From the NCBI RefSeq assembly GCF_037975245.1, contig NC_092569.1:35686668-35750667 (forward strand): a stretch of 64,000 nucleotides of DNA, read 5' to 3'. Position numbers and translations under genes: made by a program. Under the pieces are notes generated by a model. It saw only the letters and a program-made list of their open reading frames with translations, made no database searches and was not told where the DNA came from. The DNA is from Apostichopus japonicus (lineage: Eukaryota > Echinodermata > Holothuroidea > Aspidochirotida > Stichopodidae). The stretch's first letter is position 1. The number at the start of each line of letters is the position of its first letter. Below are positions 46,706 through 59,460 of this stretch, piece by piece.

Positions 46706-48348
46706 TTGAAACTTGTTTTGCCAATGCCAACCATGCCAGACATATTAAATAAACAAAATATAATTGATACTCTTTTCTACTATAGCGATGCATTCCACGG
46801 CAGTACTAAATCTTTTAGCTTACTCTTTTTATTATTTCAGAAAAAAATACATTGTTATGTAAACCAGTTGAACTTTTCGGATACGTTGGAGGTAACAAAT
46901 GAAACTTTTAATATAATTCGACATTTTGAAATAAAATGTCGCACTTTAAGTTTTGAGCATAATCAGTAGAAATCTGTGAGATAATATAGTTGCAGTTTTA
47001 AAATAACTCTTGATACAATACGTCAAACCTTCGAAATATTCCGCGTACTGCCTGGGTGACTATTGAATGCCATAGTAAATTGTGACAAATAAAGATGGAA
47101 ACACATTTGGCAATTTCAGTGAGTGAAATCGACTCCCGTATCAATTCAATCAGTGCATGTGAAAACAAAAAGAAACAAAAGTTTTCATAATCGCAGAGTC
47201 AACACAAATTGCACCGGTCTAGTCGGTCCCGAATTGAATCTACATTTCCCTTGAAAAGGAAGGATTTACGCTCTGTACTTCCATTAGAAACAACCATATC
47301 ATACGGCACATATTCGTTTTGCTGGATTAGGAATGAAAGTTGCGAAAAAGAGTTCAGTTAACTTTACAACTAGCTTATACTGAATCTTCTGTGACCACAA
47401 TTCATTAATACACCTACATTAAATCACATCCAGTAATAAATAGTCCATAAATCAAACTTTTATATCCATAATATCAGAGCATTGTTTATTTATATCCCCT
47501 CCATATAAATGAATTAACTTTTGAAGGAGTCTAAACTTGGAAAACAACTGTTCAAATTCCAACCCGTAAAATTCAGATGTGAAATGGAATGGTGATATTA
47601 ACATGTACCATATCATCTATGTTACACACTGCTTTTTTTTATTCATAGACAACAGCCCGTCATTGTGGAGACGTGGAGTTAGATTCACATTATCCATCTT
47701 TTAGCTTCATAGCTACTGTACATTGTCACATGGTTAGAGAATAATCATAAAAGCTCAAAGAATAATTGGTGAAGATTTGTTATTCATAATTGTTTTCCAT
47801 GTGTAAACATTGCAGGAGAAAAACTTTAAGAATCAGAAGGGAATTGAAAGTTGCAATTAAAAGAAATAATCATCAAATCAGTGAAAACAATTACAGCAGC
47901 ACAGTTAGCTTACACATATGGTGACCCGAGAAAAGCTGAAACCATTCTGGAGATGGTGAGTTGTTTATTCATGATGATTTGAAATAATCGTTGATAGCAA
48001 TTGTTTGTTAATATGATTGACCTTGAAGCATCAAACAAAGAAATATGAGAAGGAAATCAAAAAGAGTTCCAGATCTATGTTTTTCAGTTGAGTTTCTAAA
48101 AAGCTTATTTGTCTATTTTTTTTTTAAACGTTGTGCACTTTTTTTTCATCTTTCAAGTTTATTTCTCAGTATTTCAGACAACAGAGTTAGTTTCTCTTTG
48201 CTAATCAATTTTCCCACAACATCATCTGGGAGTTTATCCTTTTTCGTGTTCTGTTGGGAAAAAATGATTAAAATAAACGATAAAAAAGGGTACAACAGAA
48301 AGCTAACTGGGAAAATATAAGTAGAGTTGAAAAATGTTTTGATCAATG
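46706..48348. other. Unique non-coding stretch
   Basis: No gene, repeat or RNA recognised. The 87- and 91-codon ORFs look random (AT-rich, low-complexity composition). Confidence 0.4.
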
Positions 48349-48410
48349 GGTACCTGAGCCTGTAACCTTTGGAGTACAGTACTATGCTCTACTGACTGAG
48401 CTACCCAGCT
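48349..48410 (-). ncRNA. tRNA-like sequence, probably a tRNA-derived SINE head or tRNA pseudogene
   Basis: The - strand reads agctgggtagctcagtcagt then agagca, a good tRNA D-arm with an A box. It is followed by tccaaaggttacaggctcag, a poor B box. The anticodon stem does not pair properly, so this is not a working tRNA. It resembles 'tccaaaggt' SINEs. Confidence 0.45.
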
Positions 48411-51094
48411 GTTAGTTAGAGGTGATCCACACGTAGCAATTTTGTGGCTGAGTATAAAGATCACAGAACTTGTAGTACTGGTGTCATTCGGTTTTTACTT
48501 TTCGAATGTGAAATAAATTTAATTAATTTGTAGATACGTACAGAGTTCTACAGATTATATACATGGCATACTGCCACTACATGCCAATGCAAGTACTTCA
48601 AATTTACATTTCAATCTGTGTTTTATTGACTTTTTACTTGGAGCATATTATGTTGGTAATAACATTTTGTTATAACTAACTAAAAAAATATCTTCCCTAA
48701 GTTGCTCATCTCCTAACTCCTGCAAATGCTTTGAGTAAATGTTGCATTATTTTATTCAAGAAGTTTTGGTGAGTTAGAAGCTACAATGATTATAAGTTAT
48801 GAATGGGGATGGCTCTAAGCTTTGTTCCAGAAAGAAGATGCTTCATTAATCTACTGGACTAACCCAATGTACTGGCAGGTAAAACAACTGTTTGCAGTTG
48901 ATAGGTTACAAAGTTCACATCGTTTATAATACATCTTAATGTTAATCATCTTTCAGATCGTTATCATAGATCGTATCATAAATATTCCGTTTTTTCGTAA
49001 AACAGTTGTCAGCAACGGAAGATGTCTTGGAGCGTGAGAAGCAAAGGACAGAAGGAATGATCACGCCAACTAAGTGAAAAGGAGGACATAAATTAATTAA
49101 AACAGAAATAACTTCTGGATCTCTGACCGTTTTCATCTGAGTAAAAGAAGCTTACATTAGTGAGTTGGCTGGCTACATAATACTTTTGGTATGCATATTT
49201 GGTCACCTTGATATCCAAAGGTATTTCGTTCAATCTTAAAGGATCACAGTAGGCAGCACACACGCCGGATGACTTTGTTTGAAGACGGAGCTGGATGAGT
49301 GATTGAATCAACGTTCTACTTGTGCCGTTTCGCAGAATGAAAAACATGTTTAAAAGTTAACTAGTGGAATTTAAAAATATTTTTTAATTGGAAAATATCG
49401 ACAAACGTCTCAAAAGATGTTCTCTTCAATAATTACAAATGATCGTATGGTGATTAGTTAATGGTACAGCTATATCATTTTTCTGGTGATTCCATCTCGA
49501 CGGTACTAAAACTGGCATAGCAACAGTTTGTCAAGAATCCTGGAACTAAATATGACCGTTGATTTTGTTTGCCAATGTTATTGATCACATTCAAGACAAA
49601 AATTTGGTCACTGAGTTATCTTGAGAGCCATGTCACCATATGTTGAAAGACATGTTCAAAATATTTCGTAAGCCTAGCCTGGGCAATGCCTAGTTTCGCT
49701 TGACTGTTGTACATTCCAATGAAATGCAAATTTAGTGGTGGGGGATGGGGGGGGTATTGCAGTATGATACACATTTTAACACATTGTCAATGCACTTATC
49801 TAAGAAACTCATTGTATTAGTGTCAGTAACTCCCCATTCCCCTAATTGACACCCACATTGACGATTGCAATTAAAAGAACTCTTTCAAAGTTATCTGTAG
49901 ACAGTACATTACAACTCCCTTAAAATGTCAGCACTTTGTTTACAATTCAAAGGTGACATATGATCTGACGAAAAATTCCTCACTGGCCTCGGCACCACCT
50001 TCAGAAAGTCTGTATCTACTTTTGGTTCACAGCGTATCTCTTTGCTTAGATGATAATACAGGCTACCAGCTTGTAAGTTGGCTAACTTTGTAGGAAATTT
50101 CAACCCCCTATATGAACTTATGCCAAACAATGTGCATCATTTGCTTGTGGTTTCTAGGCTCGCTTTGAAAAAGATCAATTTAAGATTGATCAAGTTACTG
50201 GAAGGAAGAAATTAAAAAAAAAAAGGGCTGTATCAACAATTTTCCTGCACAGGCCTAACCCCAAAAGGCGAAGAGCCCCGAGGGAAAGAAGCATGGTCCT
50301 TGCTAAGGTTCACTTGAAAGTAAATGGTGCTCATTGACCACTCATATGCTTCCCTAGCACATAGTAAGCAACAGTTAACAGACGGTGAGAAAGATGAACC
50401 TGTTGGGTTGCTGCTTACTGTACTTTCTTTCACTGCCATTTTCATCACAGCAACAGATGAAATATCTGGCAATTTGAATGTTTGTCTTATTTTGTTCATA
50501 TTATTAAGCTGTTTAGCTCACACACTAGCAAATGATCAAGTGACAACAACTGATGCAGTATATTTAAGGAGAAGTATTTATTCCCCATTAATGAGAAAGA
50601 AATCTTATAACTGGTAGAATGCAACTTTAAATTTGCAAACACTAGATACAATCAAACAAACGACAATGCTCATTTACTAGGTAATCTACTGCCCTATCTT
50701 TCATATCATTCTGTCACATCAGTAGGTCACATTTTTCAATAATTGTAAAAAACAAACTCCCTTGATGGGTGCTTGGTTAGATTCTTGCAATTTTTCAAGT
50801 TTTTTCAATGTAAGTTTCATGTGTGGAAAATACTCTTAACGTCATATGAGTGTCGTCAATATCTGTATTATAGTAGAAATGTAATAAAAACAATTAATCT
50901 TTATACATCACATTTTCTGTTATTTCATTCCTGTTAACAATACACAAATATGACCTGATATATTGTTTTATAAAAGAGTTAAAACTATGATTTCTTTTTA
51001 GCATAAAACTGAGCAATAAAAAGAGTTCTTAAAGTGGCAATAACGCTAGCACTATTAAAGGTGGTGAGAAACAAAAAATGGATGCTAATCTATA
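48411..51094. other. Unassigned stretch upstream of the transposase pseudogene
   Basis: Several 60-97-codon ORFs occur on both strands (for example - 49093-49347 and - 50233-50499) with fairly normal protein composition, but I recognise none of them. They could be host exon relics or parts of the transposon. A G-rich run is near 49738-49756. Confidence 0.35.
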
Positions 51095-52330
51095 ATGAGC
51101 TGTAATAAATTTAGTGCAAACCGAAGTATGCCAAAAGGACCTTATATAACCGTTTCCTCCAGACACACAGAATGCACTTCGGAAGGTAAGTATAGAGAAA
51201 AGAAGGCAATAGGCAAACATAAAATAATGCAAGAACTTGCCTTCATTGAAGTGTTTAACCCTGATCGGTTAAATGCACTAAGCAGCAAGAGCACACGAGG
51301 ATGCAAGTGGAGCGATGCAACCAAGGAAAAAGCTCTCCAAATTCGCTTTGCTTGTGGGCCTAAAGGTTACGCATTACTCCGAAAACAGGTCAACCATTAC
51401 CTTCACTGCGTACACTAAGAAAAAGGATAAAAAGTGTGATATTTGAGCCTGGTATCCTAGAGGAATTATTCAAGAATCTGGAGATAAAAGATAAAGCAAT
51501 GAAGGATCAGGAGAGAGAATGTTGTTTGACACTAGATGAAATGTCCATCACACCAAACAATGAGTTCGACAACAGTTGTGGTCAAATTCGTGGCAATGAC
51601 ACACTTCCAGGACAAGATGACATTGCTTCACATGGACTGGTTTGCATGCCGAGTGGTGTAACAACACAATGAACCAGGTTTGTGCTTACCATTTCACTAG
51701 CTATTCATATGATGGGGCAGAAGCTAAGCCCATCATAACAGATATCATTAAAAGCTCATAATATAAGACTTCACATTCATGAAGTTTCCAGTGACATGAG
51801 AAGTATGAATAGGGCAATGTGGGATAATCTGTGGAAAAGACTGCCAGACTATCAACAAGATTCCATATATATGCAACTCCAACCGCTTCCTGCACCTTTT
51901 TGCAGATGTACCACATGTCTAAAAAAGTCAGCATTGGTTATATGCACAGAAAATCTGGCTTCCTTCTGAGCTGGCAAATACACATGGATCGTCAAGTACA
52001 GAGGTCAGTGTGAAACCACTGAAAGATCTTGTCAGCTTTCAAGAAATCAAAGAATTAAAGCTAGCTCCAAAATTGACGAACTATGCAACACTTACACCGT
52101 CCCACTTTGACAAGATGAAGGTATCACACGCACTCAATTTTACTTATGCTTTGCGGTACCTGGTTGACTGCGAGGGTCACCCAAAAGGATGTTTTAACAC
52201 CTGGCTGGTTTCTAGAGCTCTGCAACAGATGGTTCAACGTGATGTCCAGTTGTTATCCTGCCATGGCCTTGAGCAAAGTGAACCCAGTTCAACACGAAGC
52301 AGCTTTGATTGCTTGTCAGACAAATAACAT
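51095..52330 (+). pseudogene. Broken THAP9/P-element-type transposase
   Basis: Pieces in three frames read in order: CKWSDATKEKALQIRFACGP KGYALLRKQ (51095-51418); FEPGILEELFKNLEI, ERECCLTLDEMSITP, LPGQDDIASHGLVCM (51436-51672); HEVSSDMRSMNRAMWDNLW and TVNKIPYICN (about 51775-51870); FADVPHVLKN and KPLKDLVSFQEIKELKLAPK (51900-52110); [46 protein letters not shown] (to 52330). The order and the DEM and SSDM motifs match the RNase H-like core of THAP9/P-element transposases (recalled). At least four frame changes and stops make it dead. A THAP zinc finger is not seen at the start. A (TA)n tract cuts it off on the right. Confidence 0.75.
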
Positions 52331-52335
52331 TCCTG

Positions 52336-52497
<162 letters not shown>

Positions 52498-52523
52498 GTG
52501 TGCGTGTGTATGTGTGTGTGTGT

Positions 52524-54023
52524 GGTGACTATAGTTGGAAGCAAAGAGAACAGGATATCCCATGTAAGCGGCCCTTTTCGGGCGCGGAACAGAAACTATA
52601 ATAGTGGTGTTTAATTTACACTCTTCTCTGAATATGAATTCTCCTAGTCCTTCCCTTTGAATAATGTAGCAGATTTTGACATGTAATGGAACACATTTTC
52701 TAATGTCTATGGGTGAAATTGACCTTCATATTAAACTTGTTTCATGCGCCAAAAATCAAACCGGTTGGAAATTGCAGATTTGACAGAAATTTCAAACAAA
52801 AAACTTCAGTAAAATAAATTTAGTTTCAAGAGTTATTTGTGTATTTTTTTAATGTAACAGACCTGTCAGAAGTAGAAAAGAAAACCAGGGTTTGTTAAGA
52901 TCATTTTTTATTTTAAAAATTTATATTAGGTTGCTATTAAAAGTAAAAAATTTATTTCGTCATTTTGTATTTAATTACGTCAATATTTAACTATTTATAT
53001 TAAGTTTTGGCTAAATAGAGGGCGGCAGAGCTGGCGAGAGAAGCACAAGAGGAAGCAGGAAAAGCTCAAGAGGCTTTAAAACAAGCCAAAAATACAGAAA
53101 AAAAACACAGTGACTGGGGAGGCTGAAAAAAAACGACAAAGGAGTGAGACTCTAATTTGTTCCCATTTTATCAAACCAAATGTGATCCAAGAAGAAAAAT
53201 TAATTAGGTTTTTATTGAATAGTATATTTTTTATTTGTTGCCAACAATATGTAAAATTGGCCAAAACAACCCCCCCCCCCCCTCAACAAATAATAGAAGA
53301 AGCAGAAGATGGATATATACTGATGCTGTTAATTCATGATAAGGCTAAGCACAATGTTGTCGGTAGATAGGGAGAGTAGGAGGTGGGTGAAGAGTTTATG
53401 GTAGACAGTGGGGTAATGGGTAACGAAAGAAAGTGAAATAGAAGAAGATAAATATTACTTCACAAAATTAACCTTTGGAAACTAAACCCATCGAGTGATC
53501 TGAAGAATTGACACACCTTCGTATACTGTAAATGTAGACATCTGTATCTATATATCAACTTATTCATTGCAAAGAAATGCAAATATATGTGAGAACCTGA
53601 AAGAAGAGCTTCAAGTTTTTTTGGTTTTCTTACCTCATGATGCACAATTATCTCATTTTTCGAGTATTTTTGCAGAATGCTACGATACATTTCTTGTTGT
53701 CATTCTATAGGCATCAACTTTACAAGATTACAAGCAGAAGAAGTTAGGGTTAAACTACGTTTTTTATATCATTGTTGTTATTGATTTGATGGTGTACCAT
53801 GACTGTACGTTAGCTGAGTATTTAAAACATGGTAGTAGATTATTGTGGTTTCTAAATTTGGTTTCTTTTCCTCTGTTTCATAGGGTTCAGAACGACGTAG
53901 TAGTTATTTGAGACTTCATTAATTTTTCACAAACAATTCTTAAATGTACCTCTTTTATCAATGTTTCACGGCAATCCTGATAATTACTTTAAGTCTACCA
54001 CTGCTGATCATTAAACTTTAAGA

Positions 54024-54072
<49 letters not shown>

Positions 54073-54139
54073 ATTCAATATACGTTTCACAACTTCAAAT
54101 GCCTAAATGTTTATTAAAATTGAAGTTAGCAGTTACGCT
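52524..54139. other. Non-coding stretch
   Basis: No gene recognised. Contains poly-C (about 53271-53282) and a 42-bp (TA)n at 54029-54070. The sequence ttggctaaatagagggcggc near 53010 resembles tggctaatagagggcagca near 18790, a possible short dispersed repeat. Confidence 0.4.
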
Positions 54140-54540
54140 CGATACTTTTGTATTACGTTTTCGATACTCTTAGTTTTTTGGACATTCTCGTTTAATTTTC
54201 GGCACTCTTATATTATATCGACACTCTTAAATTATTTATGGACATACTTATATTAGTGTTGACATGTCGATATAAATTAGGACAAACTCCTATAATTTCA
54301 AACATGCTTATATTATTTTGGACATTTTGCAACAAATGGCGTAAATTCAAACGTTAAAATGTTCTCTACAAATATGACATAAGCAGTTATAATGTTCATC
54401 TACTTTATCGACACTCTCATATTATTTTGGACCTACTAAGTTTATCTTTAGACATTATATTAGTTTCGACATACCTATATAAACGTGGACATACTCCTAT
54501 TTGGAGATGCTTATATTGTTTTGAACATTTTTCATACGTA
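54140..54540. repeat. Degenerate AT-rich minisatellite (~20-27-bp units)
   Basis: Repeated phrases cgacactcttatattat, ttttggacatactta and relatives in one orientation, with unit length drifting. Similar in style to the arrays at 12311-13090 and 22214-22610 but with a different core. Confidence 0.65.
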
Positions 54541-55312
54541 TGGCATCCCGTACTACGACCAGTGTAAAAGTAAATTTGTCGGAACATTCTCCGACTTTTT
54601 GAAGTACGATTACTATATGGTAACAAAATTGAGTGGCTGTCGTCATAATTGGAAGAGCCCCCTCAATTCAATTTTGAAGAGTACACGCATCGCGGGGAAT
54701 CTTTACATAGTTTTCTTAAATATTTATATATAAAATTGATAAGCGTATATTGAAAAAAAAAACAATTCTAGCAATTTTTTAGCAATATCCGTCAATATTA
54801 ATTTCATTATTTATTCAATAAGAATACTTTGTCGGAACATTTTGTTATAAATTTGCTCTCGTGGGCTGATACGTGAGGGAAAGGGATTATAGAGAATGCT
54901 CCCGACCGGTAAAGTGCCAAAAAGTATACTCCATAAATCTACTTAAAGGGAAACGTATAACATCTTGTTCTTTGAGATAGAGATATACTGCCCGTGTAAA
55001 TGTTATTCTTTCAGAAATTTCTCTGCCGTTTTAAGTAGAATACTATAATAAAAACATGTTTATGAGTCACCTAAAATCATTGCTAATGTTAACAAAGCCT
55101 GTCTGTACGGTAAAAAAAATATTGTGACGGCATGGACAAGGATAATATGTCGAGTCCGTTTATCTTGCTCTTAATTTTTGACATTTGTTCTACGTGAATT
55201 AGTGTTGGTTTGAAATATTAAGGGATGAAAAACAGCCGGTTTTCAAGTTAACCGCATCTTTTTCGTTGTATGTAATATTTGACATCCATAAGTGAACACA
55301 AAGTTATGATAT
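54541..55312. other. Non-coding stretch
   Basis: Nothing recognised before the solo LTR. ORFs are short and AT-rich. Confidence 0.4.
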
Positions 55313-55720
55313 TGTAACGGGATGTATCCCTTTGAGTAATTCGTTAGTGTAATATTATCGTTTTAGGATTGAGCGTTCCCTCAGTTTTACCCGTCGATGG
55401 CCCCTCTCCCAAAGTATGTGTAGTGCTTTTGCGAGTTGCAGGTGGGGACAGCCAATGAAAATCTTACCCCTGTTTTTTGTAAACTTTGTTGAATCAGCAC
55501 CCGAATTTTGAGATGTTTCCTCCTTGTTAGTGGTAGCGCAGATTGTTTAATTAGTTAAGCTCACCACGCTCACGAGGTATTCCGAGATTGGCCCCTGACA
55601 GAGAAAGAACTGAGAGAACCGCCTATTTTCTGTAAGTTGCTACCACTTAACTGGTATAGTTGTTCTATCACACGATTCTGTGCTTGGCATGACTTCTAGG
55701 TTTAATTGTTTTTCTTAGGA

Positions 55721-55953
55721 AAGATAAAATCGGGTATCTTTGGGGTGACGGGCGATATTGTTCGTTCACCTATCGTTGTGCTAAGTGCAGTTAAGTAACA
55801 AGAAACGAGGGTGTATTTTTAGAGACATCAAATTTAAAAGATAAAATCGGGTATCTTTGGGGTGACGGGCGATATTGTTCGTTCACCTATCGTTGCGCTA
55901 AGTGCAGTTAAGTAAAGAAGAAACGAGGGTGTATTTTTAGAGACATCAGATTT
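55721..55953 (+). repeat. 117-bp tandem duplication inside the LTR
   Basis: Two copies starting aagataaaatcgggtatctt at 55721 and 55838. Nearly identical, so recent. Confidence 0.95.
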
Positions 55954-56679
55954 GTTGCAACTTTCTATAGGGGTTCGATAATTGTAATTTCGACTTTACT
56001 AAGGGGCTCACAAACGCTAGACCATGTGTTTTAATTGGGCGTATGTCTTGTATATATCTCTTTTATGTTTTCTTAATCAAAGCAAGTAGTGAGAAAGAGT
56101 AGTGTCAACAAACGCTAGTATTATCCTTCATCTGTACATACATTGACCCACGTACTGGTTTGGTTGTGATTCGAAAAGAGATGTTTTATTTAGAAATCTA
56201 AACTGGTTAAGCCTCTAAGCCAGTCGTCGATGGAGTTCCAACAAAATATTGTATGCCTCCACGAGTTAGTGTAACTGTGTGAGTGCGTAAGTGCGGAAGT
56301 GCGTAACTACGTAATGTTATGAAATAGTAATACTGCCTCTTTGATGTTCCCGAAACACTCCATCGAGACACCTTACAGGCCCCTTATATATTTATCTAGG
56401 TCATGGATTCAGTTTCCCACGAGAAGTTTTAACTATCTTATTGAATCTTGTTACAGGGCCTTTTCCCAAAATAGATTCCATTATGTCTGTGGAACATTCG
56501 AGAAGGTTCTCTCACGTGGTATGGAAGTTTCCATAGAAAAGGGAGGGACTTCCAAACTCCCAACCAATCAGGGCAGATCAGTGCCAGCGCACTTATTTTT
56601 AAATCGTTAAGTTAATACAGGATGGTCAGGTTATTGGCTGCCTACTGATTGTGCGCAGAGGGATTTTATAGAAGTAAGG

Positions 56680-56688
56680 TATAAAAGG
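56680..56688 (+). promoter_or_regulatory. TATA box of the LTR promoter
   Basis: TATAAAAGG, about 280 bp upstream of the LTR polyadenylation signal. Confidence 0.6.
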
Positions 56689-56711
56689 CGGTGTGGGTGC
56701 GCAAATTCATC

Positions 56712-56768
56712 ACTCCGTCATAAGTTCGTGACTCCGTCATAAGTTCGTGACTCCGTCATCAGTTCGTC
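56712..56768 (+). repeat. 19-bp tandem repeat just after the LTR TATA box
   Basis: About three copies of actccgtcataagttcgtg, right where the R region would begin. Confidence 0.85.
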
Positions 56769-56965
56769 GCTTCGTCATTGCTTCTTCACCATTTCATCAC
56801 TCCTTCTAATTGCGTAATTGACGGAGTCAAATCATTGTATTTTTATTTAATTAGAGAAGAGAATCGACAGAGAAGAAATTATACCGAATCATTAATCAAA
56901 TCCTATCTCGTCAAATTGCTTTTCTGTGACTCATTGTTTTCTCCCGTTCGAGACATCTCCTGAAG

Positions 56966-56971
56966 AATAAA
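56966..56971 (+). terminator. Polyadenylation signal of the LTR
   Basis: AATAAA followed by ACGGCATC, about 80 bp before the LTR end. Confidence 0.55.
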
Positions 56972-57056
56972 TACGGCATCAAGATAACCCCAGTACCTTT
57001 CTATCGCGAGTCCCGATATAGTATTACTATCGGAGGAGCCGGGCTCGTCACAATAT

Positions 57057-57245
57057 TACAGTAACTGCGCAAGTGCGTAACTGCATAACTGCGTAAGTGG
57101 GTAACTGCGTAAGTGCGTAACTGTGTAAGTGTGTAACTGCGTAAGTGCGTAGTTGCGTAGATGCGTAACTATCTAACTGCGTAAGTGCATAAGAGCGTTA
57201 CTGCGTAACTTCCTAAGTGCGTAACTGTGTAACCGCTTACGTGTG
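57057..57245 (+). repeat. 16-bp (2 x 8) minisatellite
   Basis: Tandem gtaactgcgtaagtgc units with drift. Starts within a few bases of the solo LTR's right target repeat. A shorter relative (gtgcgtaagtgcggaagtgc) lies inside the LTR near 56284. Confidence 0.9.
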
Positions 57246-58984
57246 CAGACAATTCCTGTACCATTTCTATTAACTGTTTATCAAAGACTCTGTAAAGTCA
57301 GTCAATGCAGTAATTTGTGGTAAATTCATATGCCCGGGTATCAAAGACCGACTGAATACATCGATAAATAAGAGATCAACCAGTCATCAACCTCTTCTCC
57401 GATTTTTGTGTTGATATGTGTTAAAGATTTTTATTAGTTCAAGCAGCTGGACTTCGGGAGACACTGGTCAACGTTACAATATATTAGGAAAATATTCTAG
57501 TCACATTTAAGGTGATCTAACTGGAGGAACGAGCGAATGGGGTGCTGTTAATGAAATATGTATTAGAGCGATTCCTATAATCTTTCCAATCTTTCAGCCT
57601 TATTTTGTATGTTTTATAACAATTGCTATTCGAATTACTAAAACTCAAGGTTAACTCTAATACTTCCTACTTAGAAATTGCTTGAATTTATTCATAAACT
57701 AAAACTTGCAGTTGAGAGAAATTGCAATGTTTGAAACAATACCAGAAATTTGGTGGAGGAAATGTGTTTTCATATATAAACGCCAGTTCTTTGTGTAGGC
57801 TACAAGACTCCGTTATTATGTTGTTGAATACAAGAGATGTGGATTCGGAATACAAAGGCCCCTGTCATTCCGTGTTCCCCACCTCCGCCCTCCCATTTAT
57901 GTGATATTCTTTAAAATGACGCTCTCCTTTGAATTTGTGAGTCTCAAGGAGTTTATGACGGAATATCTCTAATATTTGCTATATTTTAGACACAATAGTT
58001 AAGCTTTTAATATGTGCTGGATTGGAATGGGTTGAAAGGGATCATCATATGCTTATGGCACTTATCTAGCAATTCGGAGGACGATAGGTTCTATATTTGG
58101 GACAATCGAGCAGACGAAAATTGAATACAAGTTACATAATATTCTCACCTGGAGATGACTAAGGGACAAAGCATGTTATGTAGACTAATGAGTTACGTTA
58201 GTGAGACTGGTTGAGTATGATCCTTTGACAGATAACTCATTAAAGGAGTCGCCCGGAACCATAGTTATTATCAATTTCGTGTGAATTTAAACGTTTTTTT
58301 TTTAATTATCGAACGCCAATACATTCCCACATTGTGTCACTGCAAGGGAAGTGATTCGGGAATAAGGATGGAACATATTAGGTGGTTTTGGTTGGTTGTG
58401 TTCTTCTGAATGTAACGGTGGCCTTTACTAAGGAGACTTCTAGAAGAACTGTTCGTCAGACATACTAACTAAATAAATCAGAAGCATATCAAAACGTATA
58501 TTATGTCGTTCCTACGTTGCTATTTGTTTCTACACAACATAATGGCAGCACTTGAGAAAAACAATAATACAAGTCAGTATACCGGTGCCATGTTTTCAGA
58601 TACTTTTATTGTATTTTATTTAATATCATTCTCAGTGCCATTATGAAAGATGGCATTTTAAGAAATATATTCCAAGCTCAATGAAATTATTAGAAGTCAT
58701 CGAGTTCCACGAGATATATAGTTTACCATTATTTGGTTTTGTCTCTCAAAACATATTGATGTCTTGGGAGTAGTCTTTGGTCATAAAAGGTCAATGTTAA
58801 GGATATTGTACGTAATAACTATAAAATGTTCATCAGTTCATTAGTGTACCTTTCATTAACTTTTATCTTCCAAATACACAAACCTTCCAAAGCTTCGATA
58901 TTTTCTTCTTATTTAACATATGTTAGTATTTCGCCAACCGTTTCATATCCTTGTTATCTTGAAGACGTTACCTTAACATTTTGA
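57246..58984. other. Non-coding stretch 3' of gene C
   Basis: No gene seen. Two AATAAA on the - strand near 58605-58620 could serve gene C, but they lie about 370 bp past its stop. Confidence 0.4.
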
Positions 58985-59460
58985 TCATTGAACTGAACGA
59001 ATTTTCATTGTTGTTGTTGTGATACCGCAATCAGAACCGTGAAGATTCTTCCAGAAGATACCGCGGTAGTCACCATTCAGATTGGAGTAGCCGCAGGAAT
59101 AGAAAGTTGTCTCATAGGCCGGGTTTTTGTTTTTGCAGCATATCCTTTCTTTAAAAAAAGAGCAAGCAGTATTACCAGTACAGTCTTCACAATTATAGCA
59201 TTTCTGGTGTGGATGGCTAGAAGGACAATGTTAATAGCAATAATCATAATAATAACAGATACAGCCAGAGTACTCGTAGCCATCTGCTGCTACGCGGTTG
59301 CTGAATGAGTAGCAGTTGCTGGTAGAGCCCGTACTACTATCATCTGGATACCACCAGCCACCTCGGTGTTTTTCTGCGCAATCGAAGGTACTCGATCCAT
59401 CATTATCTTCATCGTGCGTACTAAATCGATATCCTGAATTTGCTTCCATAGCATTATTAC
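58985..59460 (-). CDS. Gene C FReD C-terminal exon with a long Tyr/Cys-rich insert and TAA
   Basis: 476 nt, acceptor cttccag|GTAATA in phase 1, final TGA at 58985-58987. Encodes NNAMEANSGYRFSTHDEDND (calcium loop), DCAEKHRGGWWY, then a very long Cys/Tyr-rich insert of about 90 residues (SGCICYYYDYCY, TAA, HCPSSHPHQKCYNCEDC), then CGYSNLNGDYRG and TTTTMKIRSVQ. The insert is more than twice as long as in genes A and B and has at least twelve Cys. The TAA is inside it. Confidence 0.82.

Larger units (their letters stand above)
55313..57052 (+). mobile_element. 1.74-kb solo LTR
   Basis: Starts TGTAACGGGATG and ends GGGCTCGTCACA (TG...CA). Flanked by a 4-bp repeat atat (55309-55312 and 57053-57056). 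Has a TATA box (56680-56688) and AATAAA (56966-56971) in the right order for a promoter-R-polyA layout. No internal domain on either side. It is unusually long for an LTR. It contains a 117-bp tandem duplication and a 19-bp tandem repeat. The 89-codon ORF inside (56341-56610) is not recognised. Confidence 0.72.

Noticed and set aside
48349..48410. Functional tRNA gene
   Set aside because: The anticodon stem does not pair and the B box is poor.
59077..59283. Hydrophobic 68-codon - strand ORF in the gene C terminal exon as a membrane protein
   Set aside because: It is the shifted frame of Tyr/Cys codons and is separated from the exon start by a TAG, so it cannot be reached by splicing.
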